A stretch of DNA of 64,000 nt, taken from the NCBI RefSeq assembly GCF_041737375.1, contig NZ_JBGSRV010000010.1, positions 1-64,000 of the forward strand. Direction: 5' to 3'. The DNA is from Vampirovibrio sp041737375 (GTDB lineage: Bacteria > Cyanobacteriota > Vampirovibrionia > Vampirovibrionales > Vampirovibrionaceae). Of the stretch, positions 25,874 through 34,554 are shown piece after piece. Position numbers and translations under genes: made by a program. Numbering within the stretch: position 1 is the stretch's first letter; each line of letters starts with the position of its first letter. Under the pieces are notes generated by a model. That model was not told the origin of the DNA. It worked only from the letters and a program-made list of their open reading frames with translations, and ran no database searches.

Positions 25874-25902
25874 TTGGAATGCGGGTGCTTTTACGGGATA
25901 AT
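25874..25902 (+). promoter_or_regulatory. Possible promoter of purL-purF
   Basis: TTGGAA (25874-25879), 17-bp spacer, GATAAT (25897-25902), about 65 bp before the purL start. No obvious purine riboswitch fold was seen in this short leader. Confidence 0.45.
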
Positions 25903-25966
25903 AAGGCCATAAAAACAGCGCTCGTCGTTCCGTTAACCAGATTTACAATCAGGAAAGTACGCCGCC

Positions 25967-28243
25967 ATGCTTGCCACTCTTTCGCCGGAAACCCAGTCTC
26001 TGCTGAAATCCCTGAACATTACCGAAGGGGAATACCAGAAAATTTGCAACCATCTGCACCGGGAACCCAACGCCAATGAAATCGCCATGTTCAGCGTGTT
26101 GTGGAGCGAGCATTGTTGCTACAAAAATTCCCGGCATTTGTTAAGGCTGCTGCCCAATAAAGGCCCCCGAGTGGTGGCTGGCCCCGGAGAAAACGCGGGC
26201 ATTATTGATATTGGGGACGGCATTCAGATTGCTTTTAAAATTGAAAGCCACAACCACCCCACGGCGGTAGAACCGTTTCAAGGGGCCGCCACAGGCGTGG
26301 GCGGTATTTTACGAGATATTTTCACCATGAACGCCCGCCCCATCGCCAACCTGAATTCGTTGCGGTTTGGGCCGCTGAGTTTTATCGATCGCAATGACAC
26401 CGATCCCACCAAAACCCACAACCGCTTTTTGTTTGCCAACGCCGTTAATGGCATTGGGCATTACGGCAACTGCGTGGGCGTTCCCACGGTGGGCGGAGAA
26501 GTTTTTTTTGACGAATGCTACAGCGGCAATCCGCTGGTCAACGCCATGGCCGTTGGCATTTTATACGAGGGCGAGGAAATGCCTTCCGCAGCCAGAGGGG
26601 TGGGCAACCCCGTGCTCTATGTGGGTTCGGCCACCGGCAAGGATGGCATGGGCGGGGCGGCCTTTGCCAGCAAGGAGCTGGATGAAAACAGCAACGAGGA
26701 CCGTCCAGCGGTTCAGGTGGGTGATCCGTTTGCCGAAAAGATTTTGATTGAAGCCTGTCTGGAAGCCTTTGCCACCGGTTGCATCGTTGCTGCCCAGGAT
26801 ATGGGCGCCGCCGGGTTAACCAGTTCCAGTTGCGAAATGGCTGCCAAGGGCAACGTGGGCATGATTATGGATTTGGACAAAGTACCGGCCCGTGAACCGG
26901 ACATGCAGCCCCATGAGTACCTGCTGTCGGAATCGCAGGAGCGGATGCTGATGGTGCTGGAAAAAGGGCGAGAGCAGCCGGTTTTGGATGTGTTCGCCAA
27001 ATGGCGCATTCCTGCCGTGATTGTGGGCGAAATTACCGAGAACGAAAACATCCAGATTTTCCACCAAGGGGAAAAGGTGGTGGATTTACCCGCCAAGCTG
27101 CTGGCCGATTTGGCCCCTTCCTACAACCGGGGCATGAATCCCATAGAGCCGGAAACCGCCAAAAACCGGCGCTTGGTAGATGTAAAGGCCGCACTGCCCG
27201 ACATTCAGCTCAGTGAGACCGCCGAGTGGCTGCACCGCCTATTTGCCTCTCCCAACATCGCAAGGCCCACCGGAGTTATCAACCAGTACGACCGCCACGT
27301 TCAGAACAATACCCTGCTGGCCTCTGAAAATCTGGGGGCGGGGGTGATTCGGATTCGTCAAAAAGATGGCGCATTCTCAGGAAAAGCCCTGGCCATGACC
27401 GTGGACTGCAACGCCCGCTATGTATTTTTAGAACCCTATCGGGGCAGCATGTTCGCCGTATCGCAAGCCTGCCGCAACCTGGTTTGCACCGGGGCCTTGC
27501 CCTTAGCGGTGAGCGATAACCTGAACTTCGGCAACCCGGAAAAGCCGGATATTTACTATCAGCTTTTCTACGCCGTACAAGGCATTAAAGACGCCTGTGA
27601 GGTGTTTGAAACACCGGTAATCAGCGGCAACGTCAGTTTGTACAACGAGCATTCTGGTGAGCCCATTTACCCCACCCCAACCATCGCCATGATTGGCCTG
27701 ATTGAGGATGACCGCCAGGTCATGACGCCCGCCCTGCGGGAAGCGGGGCTGAAACTGGCTTTGCTGGGTCGCTTTAAGCCTCAGCTGGGCGGTAGTGAAT
27801 ACCAAAAGCTGCGGAGCGGCAAGGTGGAAGGCCCCCCACCGGAAGTGGACCTGAATCATGAAAAACGGGCCATGGATCTGGTGCTGTCCCTGATTGAACA
27901 TCAGCACATTCAGGCCGTGCAGGATGTTTCCATTGGCGGCTTGCTGCCCACCCTGCTGGAAATGACCTTTGAGCATGAAGTAGGCCTTGAGCTGAAAATC
28001 AGTGATTTAGCCCCCGAACTGCGCTTGGAAGAACGCCTTTTTGGCGAAACCGGCGGCACTTACATTGTGGCCTATCGTCCTGATCAGGAAGAAGCGTTAA
28101 AAGCCCGCTGCGGCGAAATGATGGACTGGATGCCACTGGGACACACAGTGGACGGTTTTACGCTCATTCTGGATCAACAACAGCCCGCCATCCCGCTTGC
28201 CCCCCTTAAAACCTTGTGGAGCCAGACCCTTGCCATCCTTTAA
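25967..28243 (+). CDS. purL: Phosphoribosylformylglycinamidine synthase subunit PurL (small type)
   Basis: 758 aa, the short PurL that works with separate PurS and PurQ (neither in the window). It turns FGAR, ATP and glutamine-derived ammonia into FGAM, step four of IMP synthesis. Visible marks: EIAMFSVLWSEHCCYKNSR near the start, GDGIQIAFKIESHNHPTAVEP, GAATGVGGILRDIF, TVGGEVFFDECY and, in the second half, LAVSDNLNFGNPEKPD and VISGNVSLYNE. The ATG at 25967 has AGGAAAG about 10 nt before it. purF follows in the same direction. Confidence 0.96.
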   Translation: MLATLSPETQSLLKSLNITEGEYQKICNHLHREPNANEIAMFSVLWSEHCCYKNSRHLLRLLPNKGPRVVAGPGENAGIIDIGDGIQIAFKIESHNHPTAVEPFQGAATGVGGILRDIFTMNARPIANLNSLRFGPLSFIDRNDTDPTKTHNRFLFANAVNGIGHYGNCVGVPTVGGEVFFDECYSGNPLVNAMAVGILYEGEEMPSAARGVGNPVLYVGSATGKDGMGGAAFASKELDENSNEDRPAVQVGDPFAEKILIEACLEAFATGCIVAAQDMGAAGLTSSSCEMAAKGNVGMIMDLDKVPAREPDMQPHEYLLSESQERMLMVLEKGREQPVLDVFAKWRIPAVIVGEITENENIQIFHQGEKVVDLPAKLLADLAPSYNRGMNPIEPETAKNRRLVDVKAALPDIQLSETAEWLHRLFASPNIARPTGVINQYDRHVQNNTLLASENLGAGVIRIRQKDGAFSGKALAMTVDCNARYVFLEPYRGSMFAVSQACRNLVCTGALPLAVSDNLNFGNPEKPDIYYQLFYAVQGIKDACEVFETPVISGNVSLYNEHSGEPIYPTPTIAMIGLIEDDRQVMTPALREAGLKLALLGRFKPQLGGSEYQKLRSGKVEGPPPEVDLNHEKRAMDLVLSLIEHQHIQAVQDVSIGGLLPTLLEMTFEHEVGLELKISDLAPELRLEERLFGETGGTYIVAYRPDQEEALKARCGEMMDWMPLGHTVDGFTLILDQQQPAIPLAPLKTLWSQTLAIL

Positions 28244-28304
28244 CAGTTCTACTACGCCTGACAGCGCCTCCGAGAAAGCCCCGGATACCACATTATCCGC
28301 CGGG

Positions 28305-29768
28305 ATGACCGATATGGTCCCCTACAAGTCCATTAACGAAGAATGCGGCGTTTTTGGCATTCTGGATAAAAACTCGGCAGGGCTGGGCCATACCCTGTAT
28401 TTCGGCCTGTATGCCCTTCAGCACCGGGGACAGGAAAGCTGCGGCATGGCAGTGTTTGATAACCACCAACTGCGCATCCACAAGGAAATGGGGCTGGTCA
28501 ATCAGGTGTTCAACGAATCCCTGCTAGACAGCATGAGCGGCCAAATCGGAATTGGCCACACCCGCTACTCCACCACCGGGGCCAGTAATCTAGACAACGC
28601 CCAACCTGTGGTGGCCCGGAGCCCGTTTGGAGGCATTACGCTGGCCCACAATGGCAATTTAATCAATACCGAAGCGCTGCGAGACTTTTTAAAACAGCAT
28701 CAATATCTGGTTCATGGCAGCAGTGATAGCCACTTGATGCTGATTTACATTAACTACCTGCTAAATCAGGGCAAGCCGTTGAAAGAGGCGGTAAAAGAAG
28801 CGCTGGAAGCCTGCGAAGGCGCTTATTCCATCGTGATTTCCACCGGAGATACCCTGATTGCGGCCCGAGACAGACATGGCTTGCGGCCTTTTTGCATGGG
28901 ACGCACCAAAAATGGCGCCTTGGTGGTGGCCTCGGAAACCTGCGCTTTAGATATTGTGGGCGCTACCTACGAGCGTGATATTGAACCCGGCGAGATTATG
29001 ATTGCCACCCTCAATGATTATTACGCCGGTTTGGAACTGGATGGCAAAGGGCGCACCGAATCTGTATTTTTGGAAGGCCCCAAAAAAGAACATTTATGCG
29101 TATTTGAACTGGTTTATTTCGCCCGCCCTGACAGCCTGATTCACGGGCAATCCGTGTACAACTACCGCATGAATCTGGGGCGTCGTCTGGCCCAGATTTC
29201 TCCGGATATTGAGGCTGATATTGTGATTCCGGTTCCCGATTCCGGGAATGTGGCCGCCGTGGGATACAGCCGGGAATCCGGGATTCCTTATGTGGAAGGG
29301 CTGATTAAAAACCGCTATGTGGGCCGTACCTTTATTAGCCCCACCCATGAATTGCGGGAAAAAGGCATTCAACTGAAACTGAACCCCCTGAAAGACGTGC
29401 TGAACGGCAAGCGGGTGGTGGTGGTGGATGATTCCATTGTGCGCGGCAATACCAGCCGCAATTTGGTAAAAATGCTGAAAGATTGCGGGGTGAAAGAGCT
29501 GCACTTGCGGATTTCTTCAGCCAAGGTCAAGCATCCCTGTTATTACGGCATTGATATGTCTCAGCAAAAAGAGCTGATTGCCAACCAAATGGAAAACACC
29601 GAGGCCATTCGGGAGTTTCTGGGCGTTGATTCGCTGGCTTACCTATCCGTTCAGGATATGGCGGAGGTGGCGGGTTATGATGCCCCTTGCACCGCCTGCT
29701 TTAGCGGAGATTATCCGGCAGGAAAGCCTGAAACGGTAGATTCCAGCTGCGTGAATACTGCGCTATAA
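28305..29768 (+). CDS. purF: Amidophosphoribosyltransferase
   Basis: 487 aa from the ATG at 28305; the frame is open to a TTG inside purL (28197), but a start at 28305 or 28314 gives the short propeptide expected before the catalytic cysteine of EECGVFG. Glutamine amidotransferase domain (HRGQESCGMAVF, GIGHTRYSTTG, LAHNGNLINT) followed by a phosphoribosyltransferase domain (VVVVDDSIVRGNTS, PRPP loop). It makes phosphoribosylamine, the first step of purine synthesis. The Fe-S type (Bacillus-like) is suggested by C-terminal cysteines (CYYGIDM, APCTACFSG). It follows purL by 61 bp. Confidence 0.95.
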   Translation: MTDMVPYKSINEECGVFGILDKNSAGLGHTLYFGLYALQHRGQESCGMAVFDNHQLRIHKEMGLVNQVFNESLLDSMSGQIGIGHTRYSTTGASNLDNAQPVVARSPFGGITLAHNGNLINTEALRDFLKQHQYLVHGSSDSHLMLIYINYLLNQGKPLKEAVKEALEACEGAYSIVISTGDTLIAARDRHGLRPFCMGRTKNGALVVASETCALDIVGATYERDIEPGEIMIATLNDYYAGLELDGKGRTESVFLEGPKKEHLCVFELVYFARPDSLIHGQSVYNYRMNLGRRLAQISPDIEADIVIPVPDSGNVAAVGYSRESGIPYVEGLIKNRYVGRTFISPTHELREKGIQLKLNPLKDVLNGKRVVVVDDSIVRGNTSRNLVKMLKDCGVKELHLRISSAKVKHPCYYGIDMSQQKELIANQMENTEAIREFLGVDSLAYLSVQDMAEVAGYDAPCTACFSGDYPAGKPETVDSSCVNTAL

Positions 29769-29783
29769 ACCCGGTGTTGGGTG

Positions 29784-29792
29784 TGCTATAGT
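29784..29792 (+). promoter_or_regulatory. Extended -10 promoter of the SRP RNA
   Basis: TGCTATAGT (29784-29792), an extended -10 element, lies about 10 bp before the predicted 5' end of the SRP RNA and 15 bp after the purF stop. No good -35 was seen. Confidence 0.5.
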
Positions 29793-29801
29793 ATTGGCTA
29801 A

Positions 29802-29944
29802 CCGCACCTCCGGTATGATCCTTGCGTGGCGCATGGAGGATGAACCTTGTCAGGACGGGAACGTAGCAGCAATAAGTCTACCCCTGCGGGTACTGCAAGG
29901 CCGTCAGCCGGAACCGGCATTTGGCAACAAATGACGGGGTGCGG
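29802..29944 (+). ncRNA. ffs: Signal recognition particle RNA (about 143 nt)
   Basis: The universal SRP domain IV is present: CTTGTCAGG then ACG-GGAA-CGT (a GGAA tetraloop) then AGCAGCA. This hairpin is extended by CCTTGC/GCAAGG (29820-29825 with 29895-29900). The 5' and 3' ends pair through CCGCACC/GGTGCGG (29802-29808 with 29938-29944) and a T-run follows at once (29945-29949). Between the main hairpin and the terminal stem lies an extra 3' domain: CCGTCA/TGACGG (29901-29906 with 29932-29937) enclosing a GCCG/CGGC hairpin and an ATTTG-GCAA-CAAAT hairpin. This is longer than the usual 4.5S RNA and lacks a visible Alu-domain UGUNR motif. The ends are estimated from pairing. Confidence 0.85.
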
Positions 29945-29984
29945 TTTTTAATGGTTCAAGTGAGTAATCAAAAGCACCTTTAAA

Positions 29985-30176
29985 GTGACTGAACCCGTGA
30001 CCATCCCCGACGCCCCTTACCATCAACAGCATGCGGATGCCGTCGCCAAAGGCGAGCATTATTATACAGATGCCCAGACCGGTTTTCTGGTGTTCACGTC
30101 GCTGTATCACCTGGCACGAGGCTTGTGTTGCGAAAACACCTGCCGCCACTGCCCTTATGACTTTAAGAAGCCCTAA
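29985..30176 (+). CDS. DUF5522-family cysteine-rich small protein
   Basis: 63 aa from a GTG at 29985, with no strong ribosome binding site. The C-terminal motif is typical of the DUF5522 family: YYTDAQTGFLVFTSLYHL, then GLCCENTCRHCPYDF with cysteines in a C-C-x3-C-x2-C arrangement, which looks like a metal site. The function of this family is not known. It lies about 40 bp after the SRP RNA and ends 15 bp from a convergent gene. Confidence 0.75.
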   Translation: MTEPVTIPDAPYHQQHADAVAKGEHYYTDAQTGFLVFTSLYHLARGLCCENTCRHCPYDFKKP

Positions 30177-30191
30177 AAAACCTCAGGCGCA

Positions 30192-30716
30192 TCAATCGGT
30201 GTGGCCATACCCGCCTTTATCCAGCAATTGAATCCGTTCATCCAGCGTGCGGCTTAAATCCCGAGCCACCTGCCCGAGCCGGGGCGCACCCAAGCCGAAA
30301 AGCGGCGCGAATTTTTCCAGTTTAAAAGAAGTCAAAACAATACGATCCGGGTTTTTGACATCGACCAGCAGCTTTGAGCAGTGGAACATCCCGCCACAAC
30401 GTAGTTCAATGCGATAATCCGCGTTTTCCAGGTTATCGGTCAGGGTTAAATCTGAGGTGGCCGCCATTTCCTTGTCCAGTAATTGCCAAAACAGGGTTTC
30501 TTTCACCGGCGGGGTGGGATATTGACCTACCATATTGGGCGGAAAATCACTGGAAAACAGATGTAGCATTTTGCGCCCCATTTGATTACTGACCGCCGGG
30601 GTGGCGTAATCCTCTGTATCAGCATCCTGCGCCTGCGCGACCAAAGGTAAGCAGGTACCCACCATCAAGGCGAGACCCAACAGGCTAACGGGAAGATTCA
30701 ATTGCCAGTTTTTCAT
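30192..30716 (-). CDS. Secreted/periplasmic protein of unknown function
   Basis: 174 aa from the ATG at 30716; the open frame continues upstream to 30776 but that would bury the signal peptide. The N-terminus is a clear Sec signal (MKNWQLNLPVSLLGLALMVG..., cleavage about AQA-QD near residue 30). The mature part is acidic with two cysteines (CGGMFHC) that may form a disulfide, and a basic C-terminal helix (LGQVARDLSRTLDERIQLL). The family is not recognised. It converges with the DUF5522 gene and lies downstream of metF, separated from it by 141 bp. Confidence 0.65.
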   Translation of the reverse strand: MKNWQLNLPVSLLGLALMVGTCLPLVAQAQDADTEDYATPAVSNQMGRKMLHLFSSDFPPNMVGQYPTPPVKETLFWQLLDKEMAATSDLTLTDNLENADYRIELRCGGMFHCSKLLVDVKNPDRIVLTSFKLEKFAPLFGLGAPRLGQVARDLSRTLDERIQLLDKGGYGHTD

Positions 30717-30857
30717 GAAGGTTTCAATTGCCTCGCACTTATTAGGGTTTCTGAAAATTAGAAATAAAGCCCGCATTCAACCGGGGACACCATGGCCCCA
30801 ACAATCCAAAGAAGGCTTTCAAGCCATTCTAGGGTTTGAATCAAGGCAGGGGATCAT

Positions 30858-31766
30858 TCAAGTGGAGGAAACCGCAAAACAGGCATCCAAAAGAAGGCCC
30901 ACTTTAGACGCCATTCCGACCGGCATAAAATGAAAGCCATCGGCCATGGGTTTTAATTGGTGAACCACATCGGCACAGTAGCGAATACTTTCCAGCACCG
31001 GTTGGGAGGAGCGCTCCAGAATCTCAATAAAGCTTTCCGGGATGTTGACCCCCACAATTTCCTGATTCATACGGCGGGCCGCTTGCGCGGATCGGGGGGG
31101 AATAATGCCCAATAGCAACTTGGGAGGCTGACAACCCAATTCATGCCCAATATCCTGAAGCAAGGCCAGGGTCTGTTCCACGGGTTCGGGGTGATACACC
31201 GGCTGGGTTTGAAAAAAATGAATTTCCCGCTCAATTTTTTGCTTTAAGCGCAACTGCTGAGCCCGGTTCCCCAGTTTAAACGGATTAATGGCCGCCCCAA
31301 TGGTAAAATCGGTACCTTGGCCCTTCAGCGCCTGACCACAAGCGTCTTTGCCGTTATTCATGGTTTTCATCAAATCCAGCAAACGCACCGATTCCAGGTG
31401 AAACACCTGCTTGGCGAATTCTTTCTGATCACCAATTTGCACCGGATCGCCGGTGAGGGCCAGCACGTTTCTTAAGCCCAGGGCGTATCCGCCTAACAAA
31501 TCCGCTTGCAGGGCAATCAGGTTTCGATCCCGGCAGGTGAGCTGCCACACGGCTTCAATGCCAGTATGATCCTGAATCAGCTTGGAGGTGGCCATGGAAC
31601 TCATCTTCAGCATGGATAGCTGACAATCCGGCACGTTAATGGCATCCACTTTGCCTTTTAAGGCCAGCGCGTTTTCAAGTAAGCGGGTCACATCGGTCCC
31701 CTTGGGGGGCGATAGTTCCACGGTGATGACCGGCTGCCCGGACGCTAACTTATCCCGAAGCGACAA
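30858..31766 (-). CDS. metF: 5,10-methylenetetrahydrofolate reductase
   Basis: 302 aa from a TTG at 31766 with AAGGAAC about 9 nt upstream. FAD-dependent TIM-barrel enzyme that reduces methylene-THF to methyl-THF for methionine synthesis. Features: VITVELSPPKGTD with the catalytic glutamate near residue 17, AVWQLTCRDRNLIALQADLLG, VLALTGDPV (FAD binding), IGAAINPFK, FFQTQPVYHPE and LLGIIPPRSAQAARRMN. It is clearly of the MetF fold, although somewhat divergent at the N-terminus. Confidence 0.88.
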   Translation of the reverse strand: MSLRDKLASGQPVITVELSPPKGTDVTRLLENALALKGKVDAINVPDCQLSMLKMSSMATSKLIQDHTGIEAVWQLTCRDRNLIALQADLLGGYALGLRNVLALTGDPVQIGDQKEFAKQVFHLESVRLLDLMKTMNNGKDACGQALKGQGTDFTIGAAINPFKLGNRAQQLRLKQKIEREIHFFQTQPVYHPEPVEQTLALLQDIGHELGCQPPKLLLGIIPPRSAQAARRMNQEIVGVNIPESFIEILERSSQPVLESIRYCADVVHQLKPMADGFHFMPVGMASKVGLLLDACFAVSST

Positions 31767-31890
31767 CGTGCCAAGTTCCTTACTGCATGCCTCAACTCAA
31801 ACGCCGAAAATGTCGGCAAGCCCTGCTATCCTCAATTTAAAAAACTAACATTCATACTGAATGAACATTTCTTTTATTTTAGCAAAAGCA

Positions 31891-31925
31891 AAAGGCTTCC
31901 GGTGATTCAACACCACCGAAAGCCT
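31891..31925 (-). terminator. Terminator of gatA
   Basis: On the minus strand AGGCTTTCGGTG and CACCGGAAGCCT form a 12-bp stem with one G-T pair (31914-31925 with 31893-31904), 9-nt loop, followed by TTTTGCTTTTG. It lies 25 bp after the gatA stop. Confidence 0.8.
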
Positions 31926-31949
31926 GTTTGAAATTGTAAATGAAAGGAT

Positions 31950-33416
31950 TTAAACCGCCAAAGCCGCTTCTGGCGTTAAATTGGCTAGACCGGTTGCCGT
32001 CTCAAACATTTGAGACACCTGAAACAGCTTTTGCTCAGACAAATGCGGTCCCATAATCTGCAAACCAATGGGCAGATTGCTTTGATCAAAGCCGCAAGGC
32101 ACGTTAATAGCAGGGATACCCACCAGATTCACCGGAATGGTGGCAATATCGGAAAGATACATACTGACCGGATCGTTGGCCTTTTCCCCAATTTTAAAGG
32201 CCGTGGTGGGGGAGGTGGGGCAAATCAGAACATCCACCTGCTGCCAAGCCTTGTCAAATTCGCTTTTTAGCAACTTGCGAACCTTTTGAGCCTTGCCGTA
32301 GTATGCATCGTAGTACCCGGAACTCAAAGAGAATGTCCCCAACACAATGCGGCGCTTCACTTCAGGGCCGAAGCCCTCGGCACGGGTTTTGCAGTAAGTC
32401 TCGTAAATAGTATTCCCTTCGTTACGCAAACCGTAACGAACCCCGTCAAATCGAGCTAGGTTAGAGCTGGCCTCGGCAGTGGCAATAATATAGTAGGAAG
32501 CCACTGCGTGGCGAATGCTGGGAATCGACAAGGTATGCACCTCGGCACCCAGTTTTTCAAAGGTTTCAACGGCCTTGCGGAAGGATTCAGTCACTTCCGG
32601 CTGCATGCCATCGCCGTTAAGCTCGGTAATAATACCCACTTTCAGCTTCTCAACGGGTTTATCAATGTTCTCCAGATAATTCGGCAAGCGATGGTCCAGA
32701 GAGGTGGAATCCCGGTTATCAAACCCGCCAATCACTTGCAGGATGGCGGCGGCGTCTTTCACGTTGCGGGCAAAAGGGCTGACCTGATCCAGACTGCTGG
32801 CAAACGCCACCAACCCATAGCGGGAAACCAGCCCATAAGTAGGTTTTAAACCAACCAAGCCGCAAAAAGCGGCGGGTTGACGCACGGAACCGCCGGTATC
32901 TGAACCCAGAGCCAACAATGTTTGCTGAGAAGCCACCGCCGCGGCGGAACCACCGGAACTACCACCGGGAACCCGTTCCAGATCCCAGGGGTTGCGGGTG
33001 AGTTGAGTGGCGCTGTTTTCAGTAGAGCTGCCCATGGCGAACTCATCCAGATTGGCCTTGCCTACAATCGGCAACAAATGGCTTTTCACCTTCAGGGTGA
33101 CCGTGGCATCATACGGAGAAATATAGCCTTGCAGAATTTTGCTGCTGCAAGTGGTGGGATAGCCTTTAACGTTAATGTTGTCCTTTACGGCCAACGGCAC
33201 ACCGGCCAACAGGGGCAAGGTTTCCCCGGCCTGGACCATGCGATCCACTTCAGCGGCGGTTTCCGCGGCCAGCTCACGGGTTAAAGAAATAAATGCGCCC
33301 ACGTTTGAGTCCACGGCGTCAATCCGTTTAAAAGTATCTTCCAGAACGGAAACAGCACTTTTTTGGCCGTTTTTAATTTGTTCGTGCAGGGAAAGTGCGC
33401 TCAGTTTGTCGGTCAT
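31950..33416 (-). CDS. gatA: Glutamyl-tRNA(Gln)/aspartyl-tRNA(Asn) amidotransferase subunit A
   Basis: 488 aa from ATG 33416; a TTG at 33431, with AGGA close upstream, would add five residues. The frame runs open to 33614 but those residues are unlike GatA. The amidase signature is complete: catalytic lysine in AVKDNINVKG, VPGGSSGGSAAAVA and the Ser/cis-Ser region GSDTGGSVRQPAAF. GatA frees ammonia from glutamine for transamidation of mischarged tRNA in the GatCAB complex. gatB and gatC are not nearby, as in many bacteria with scattered gat genes. Confidence 0.96.
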   Translation of the reverse strand: MTDKLSALSLHEQIKNGQKSAVSVLEDTFKRIDAVDSNVGAFISLTRELAAETAAEVDRMVQAGETLPLLAGVPLAVKDNINVKGYPTTCSSKILQGYISPYDATVTLKVKSHLLPIVGKANLDEFAMGSSTENSATQLTRNPWDLERVPGGSSGGSAAAVASQQTLLALGSDTGGSVRQPAAFCGLVGLKPTYGLVSRYGLVAFASSLDQVSPFARNVKDAAAILQVIGGFDNRDSTSLDHRLPNYLENIDKPVEKLKVGIITELNGDGMQPEVTESFRKAVETFEKLGAEVHTLSIPSIRHAVASYYIIATAEASSNLARFDGVRYGLRNEGNTIYETYCKTRAEGFGPEVKRRIVLGTFSLSSGYYDAYYGKAQKVRKLLKSEFDKAWQQVDVLICPTSPTTAFKIGEKANDPVSMYLSDIATIPVNLVGIPAINVPCGFDQSNLPIGLQIMGPHLSEQKLFQVSQMFETATGLANLTPEAALAV

Positions 33417-33734
33417 GGCTAGGGTGTCCAATTCTTTCCTATGGGGGCAAATATGACAGGATTGTACCCCAAAGGCCCTTGCAAAGCCTAACCCTTCTTC
33501 CTCGCCTCTGAATCCCCCGTCACCTTTGCCCACGTTCTCTCGAACCAAGCTCCCGAGCTTCGGTAATTTTAGTATCAGGATGGGCTTTTTTTCAAAAAAC
33601 AGATATCTAATCAATATCCAAATTTCATCCAGTACGTAACAAATTGTTGCATTTCAGTCAACTTTCGCCTTCGACTTGTTTTTTTATTAATAGTTAGACA
33701 CTTTTATGAAACGACACAAGCAAGGGGGTTACTT
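33417..33734. other. Divergent intergenic region gatA / small gene
   Basis: About 320 bp between the gatA start and the plus-strand gene at 33735. The extended gatA frame through it (to 33614) looks non-coding. AT-rich sequence near 33680-33720 could hold a plus-strand promoter, but no consensus pair is convincing. Nothing else was seen. Confidence 0.4.
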
Positions 33735-33977
33735 TTGGCCAGTCCACAGTTATTCCTATCGCTTACCAAAAACTTTTTTCAACGGAACAATCCGGTTGAA
33801 ACAGTGGTTATGGGAGTCGTTCAGTCGGTGTATAACCTGATAACATTCCAAAGCCGCATGAAATTGCTTAAGTATCGCTACATGCTGGAAGCTCAAAAAC
33901 TGGAGCGGATTGAAACCACACTGAATCAGTTCAATCCCTACGAAATGCGGGGCAATAAAATGTCCCGGACCTTCTAA
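33735..33977 (+). CDS. Small helical protein, unknown function
   Basis: 80 aa from a TTG at 33735, accepted because AGGGGGT lies about 5-6 nt upstream. There is a helical, partly hydrophobic first half (NPVETVVMGVVQSVYNLITF) and a basic, amphipathic second half (RMKLLKYRYMLEAQKLERIETTL). No known family. It is followed 91 bp later, in the same direction, by another small helical gene. Confidence 0.6.
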   Translation: MASPQLFLSLTKNFFQRNNPVETVVMGVVQSVYNLITFQSRMKLLKYRYMLEAQKLERIETTLNQFNPYEMRGNKMSRTF

Positions 33978-34068
33978 CAAATCATGCGACGCGCATCTTT
34001 TCGGCATCTCTTGCGTTTATGCGGACATGGACTCAACAAGGCACACCAGAGGATAGGAAAAGCCAGCT

Positions 34069-34401
34069 ATGGGCTTTGCGGCAAACCAAGCCAGACTCAT
34101 GGGCCTGATCTCCCGAAAGGCGGATCTGGAACTTGAAGGGCAATTTATAGAACAGCAAAAAATGTTCTATGCCAATATGAGCAGCGGTGTGTTTAACCTA
34201 TCCGCCAAGCTGGATCCAAACTCGCCTGCCGCTAAAATTCTGGAAGGCCGCATCAAAAATTTAGAACAGGCCGATAAAATTTTGGACATGCACCTGAAAC
34301 GCATCACCAACCAGCGGGACGCCATCAGCAAAGACATGGAAAGCCTGGATAAGGTGATTAGCAAAAATATTGAAACCACCTTCGGGCAGATGGGCAAATA
34401 A
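34069..34401 (+). CDS. Small coiled-coil protein starting MGFAANQARLMGL
   Basis: 110 aa, almost wholly helical with heptad-like spacing (residues 12-45 and 55-105). No signal peptide or membrane segment. The start, MGFAANQARLMGLISRKADL followed by EGQFIEQQK, recalls a family of small proteins with an AxxQARLxxLTxR start that I associate with Melainabacteria-type genomes; this is recollection, not a search. The helical layout also resembles small secretion or flagellar-rod proteins. The function is unknown. Confidence 0.65.
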   Translation: MGFAANQARLMGLISRKADLELEGQFIEQQKMFYANMSSGVFNLSAKLDPNSPAAKILEGRIKNLEQADKILDMHLKRITNQRDAISKDMESLDKVISKNIETTFGQMGK

Positions 34402-34554
34402 GCCCTCCCATTTTCGCCGCGCAATTTCAGGACGCAAGTTCTCGGCGCAAAATGAAGCTCTCCACAAAATACTTCTGGCCAACCCCGAGTTTCGGCTAGG
34501 ATAGAATTTGCAGCGATTTGCTGATTGTTATCATGATTGAAATGAGCGTTTATT

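Noticed and set aside
33417..33614. Upstream extension of gatA
   Set aside because: Not similar to GatA, and AT/GC pattern looks intergenic; starts at 33416 or 33431 are adequate.
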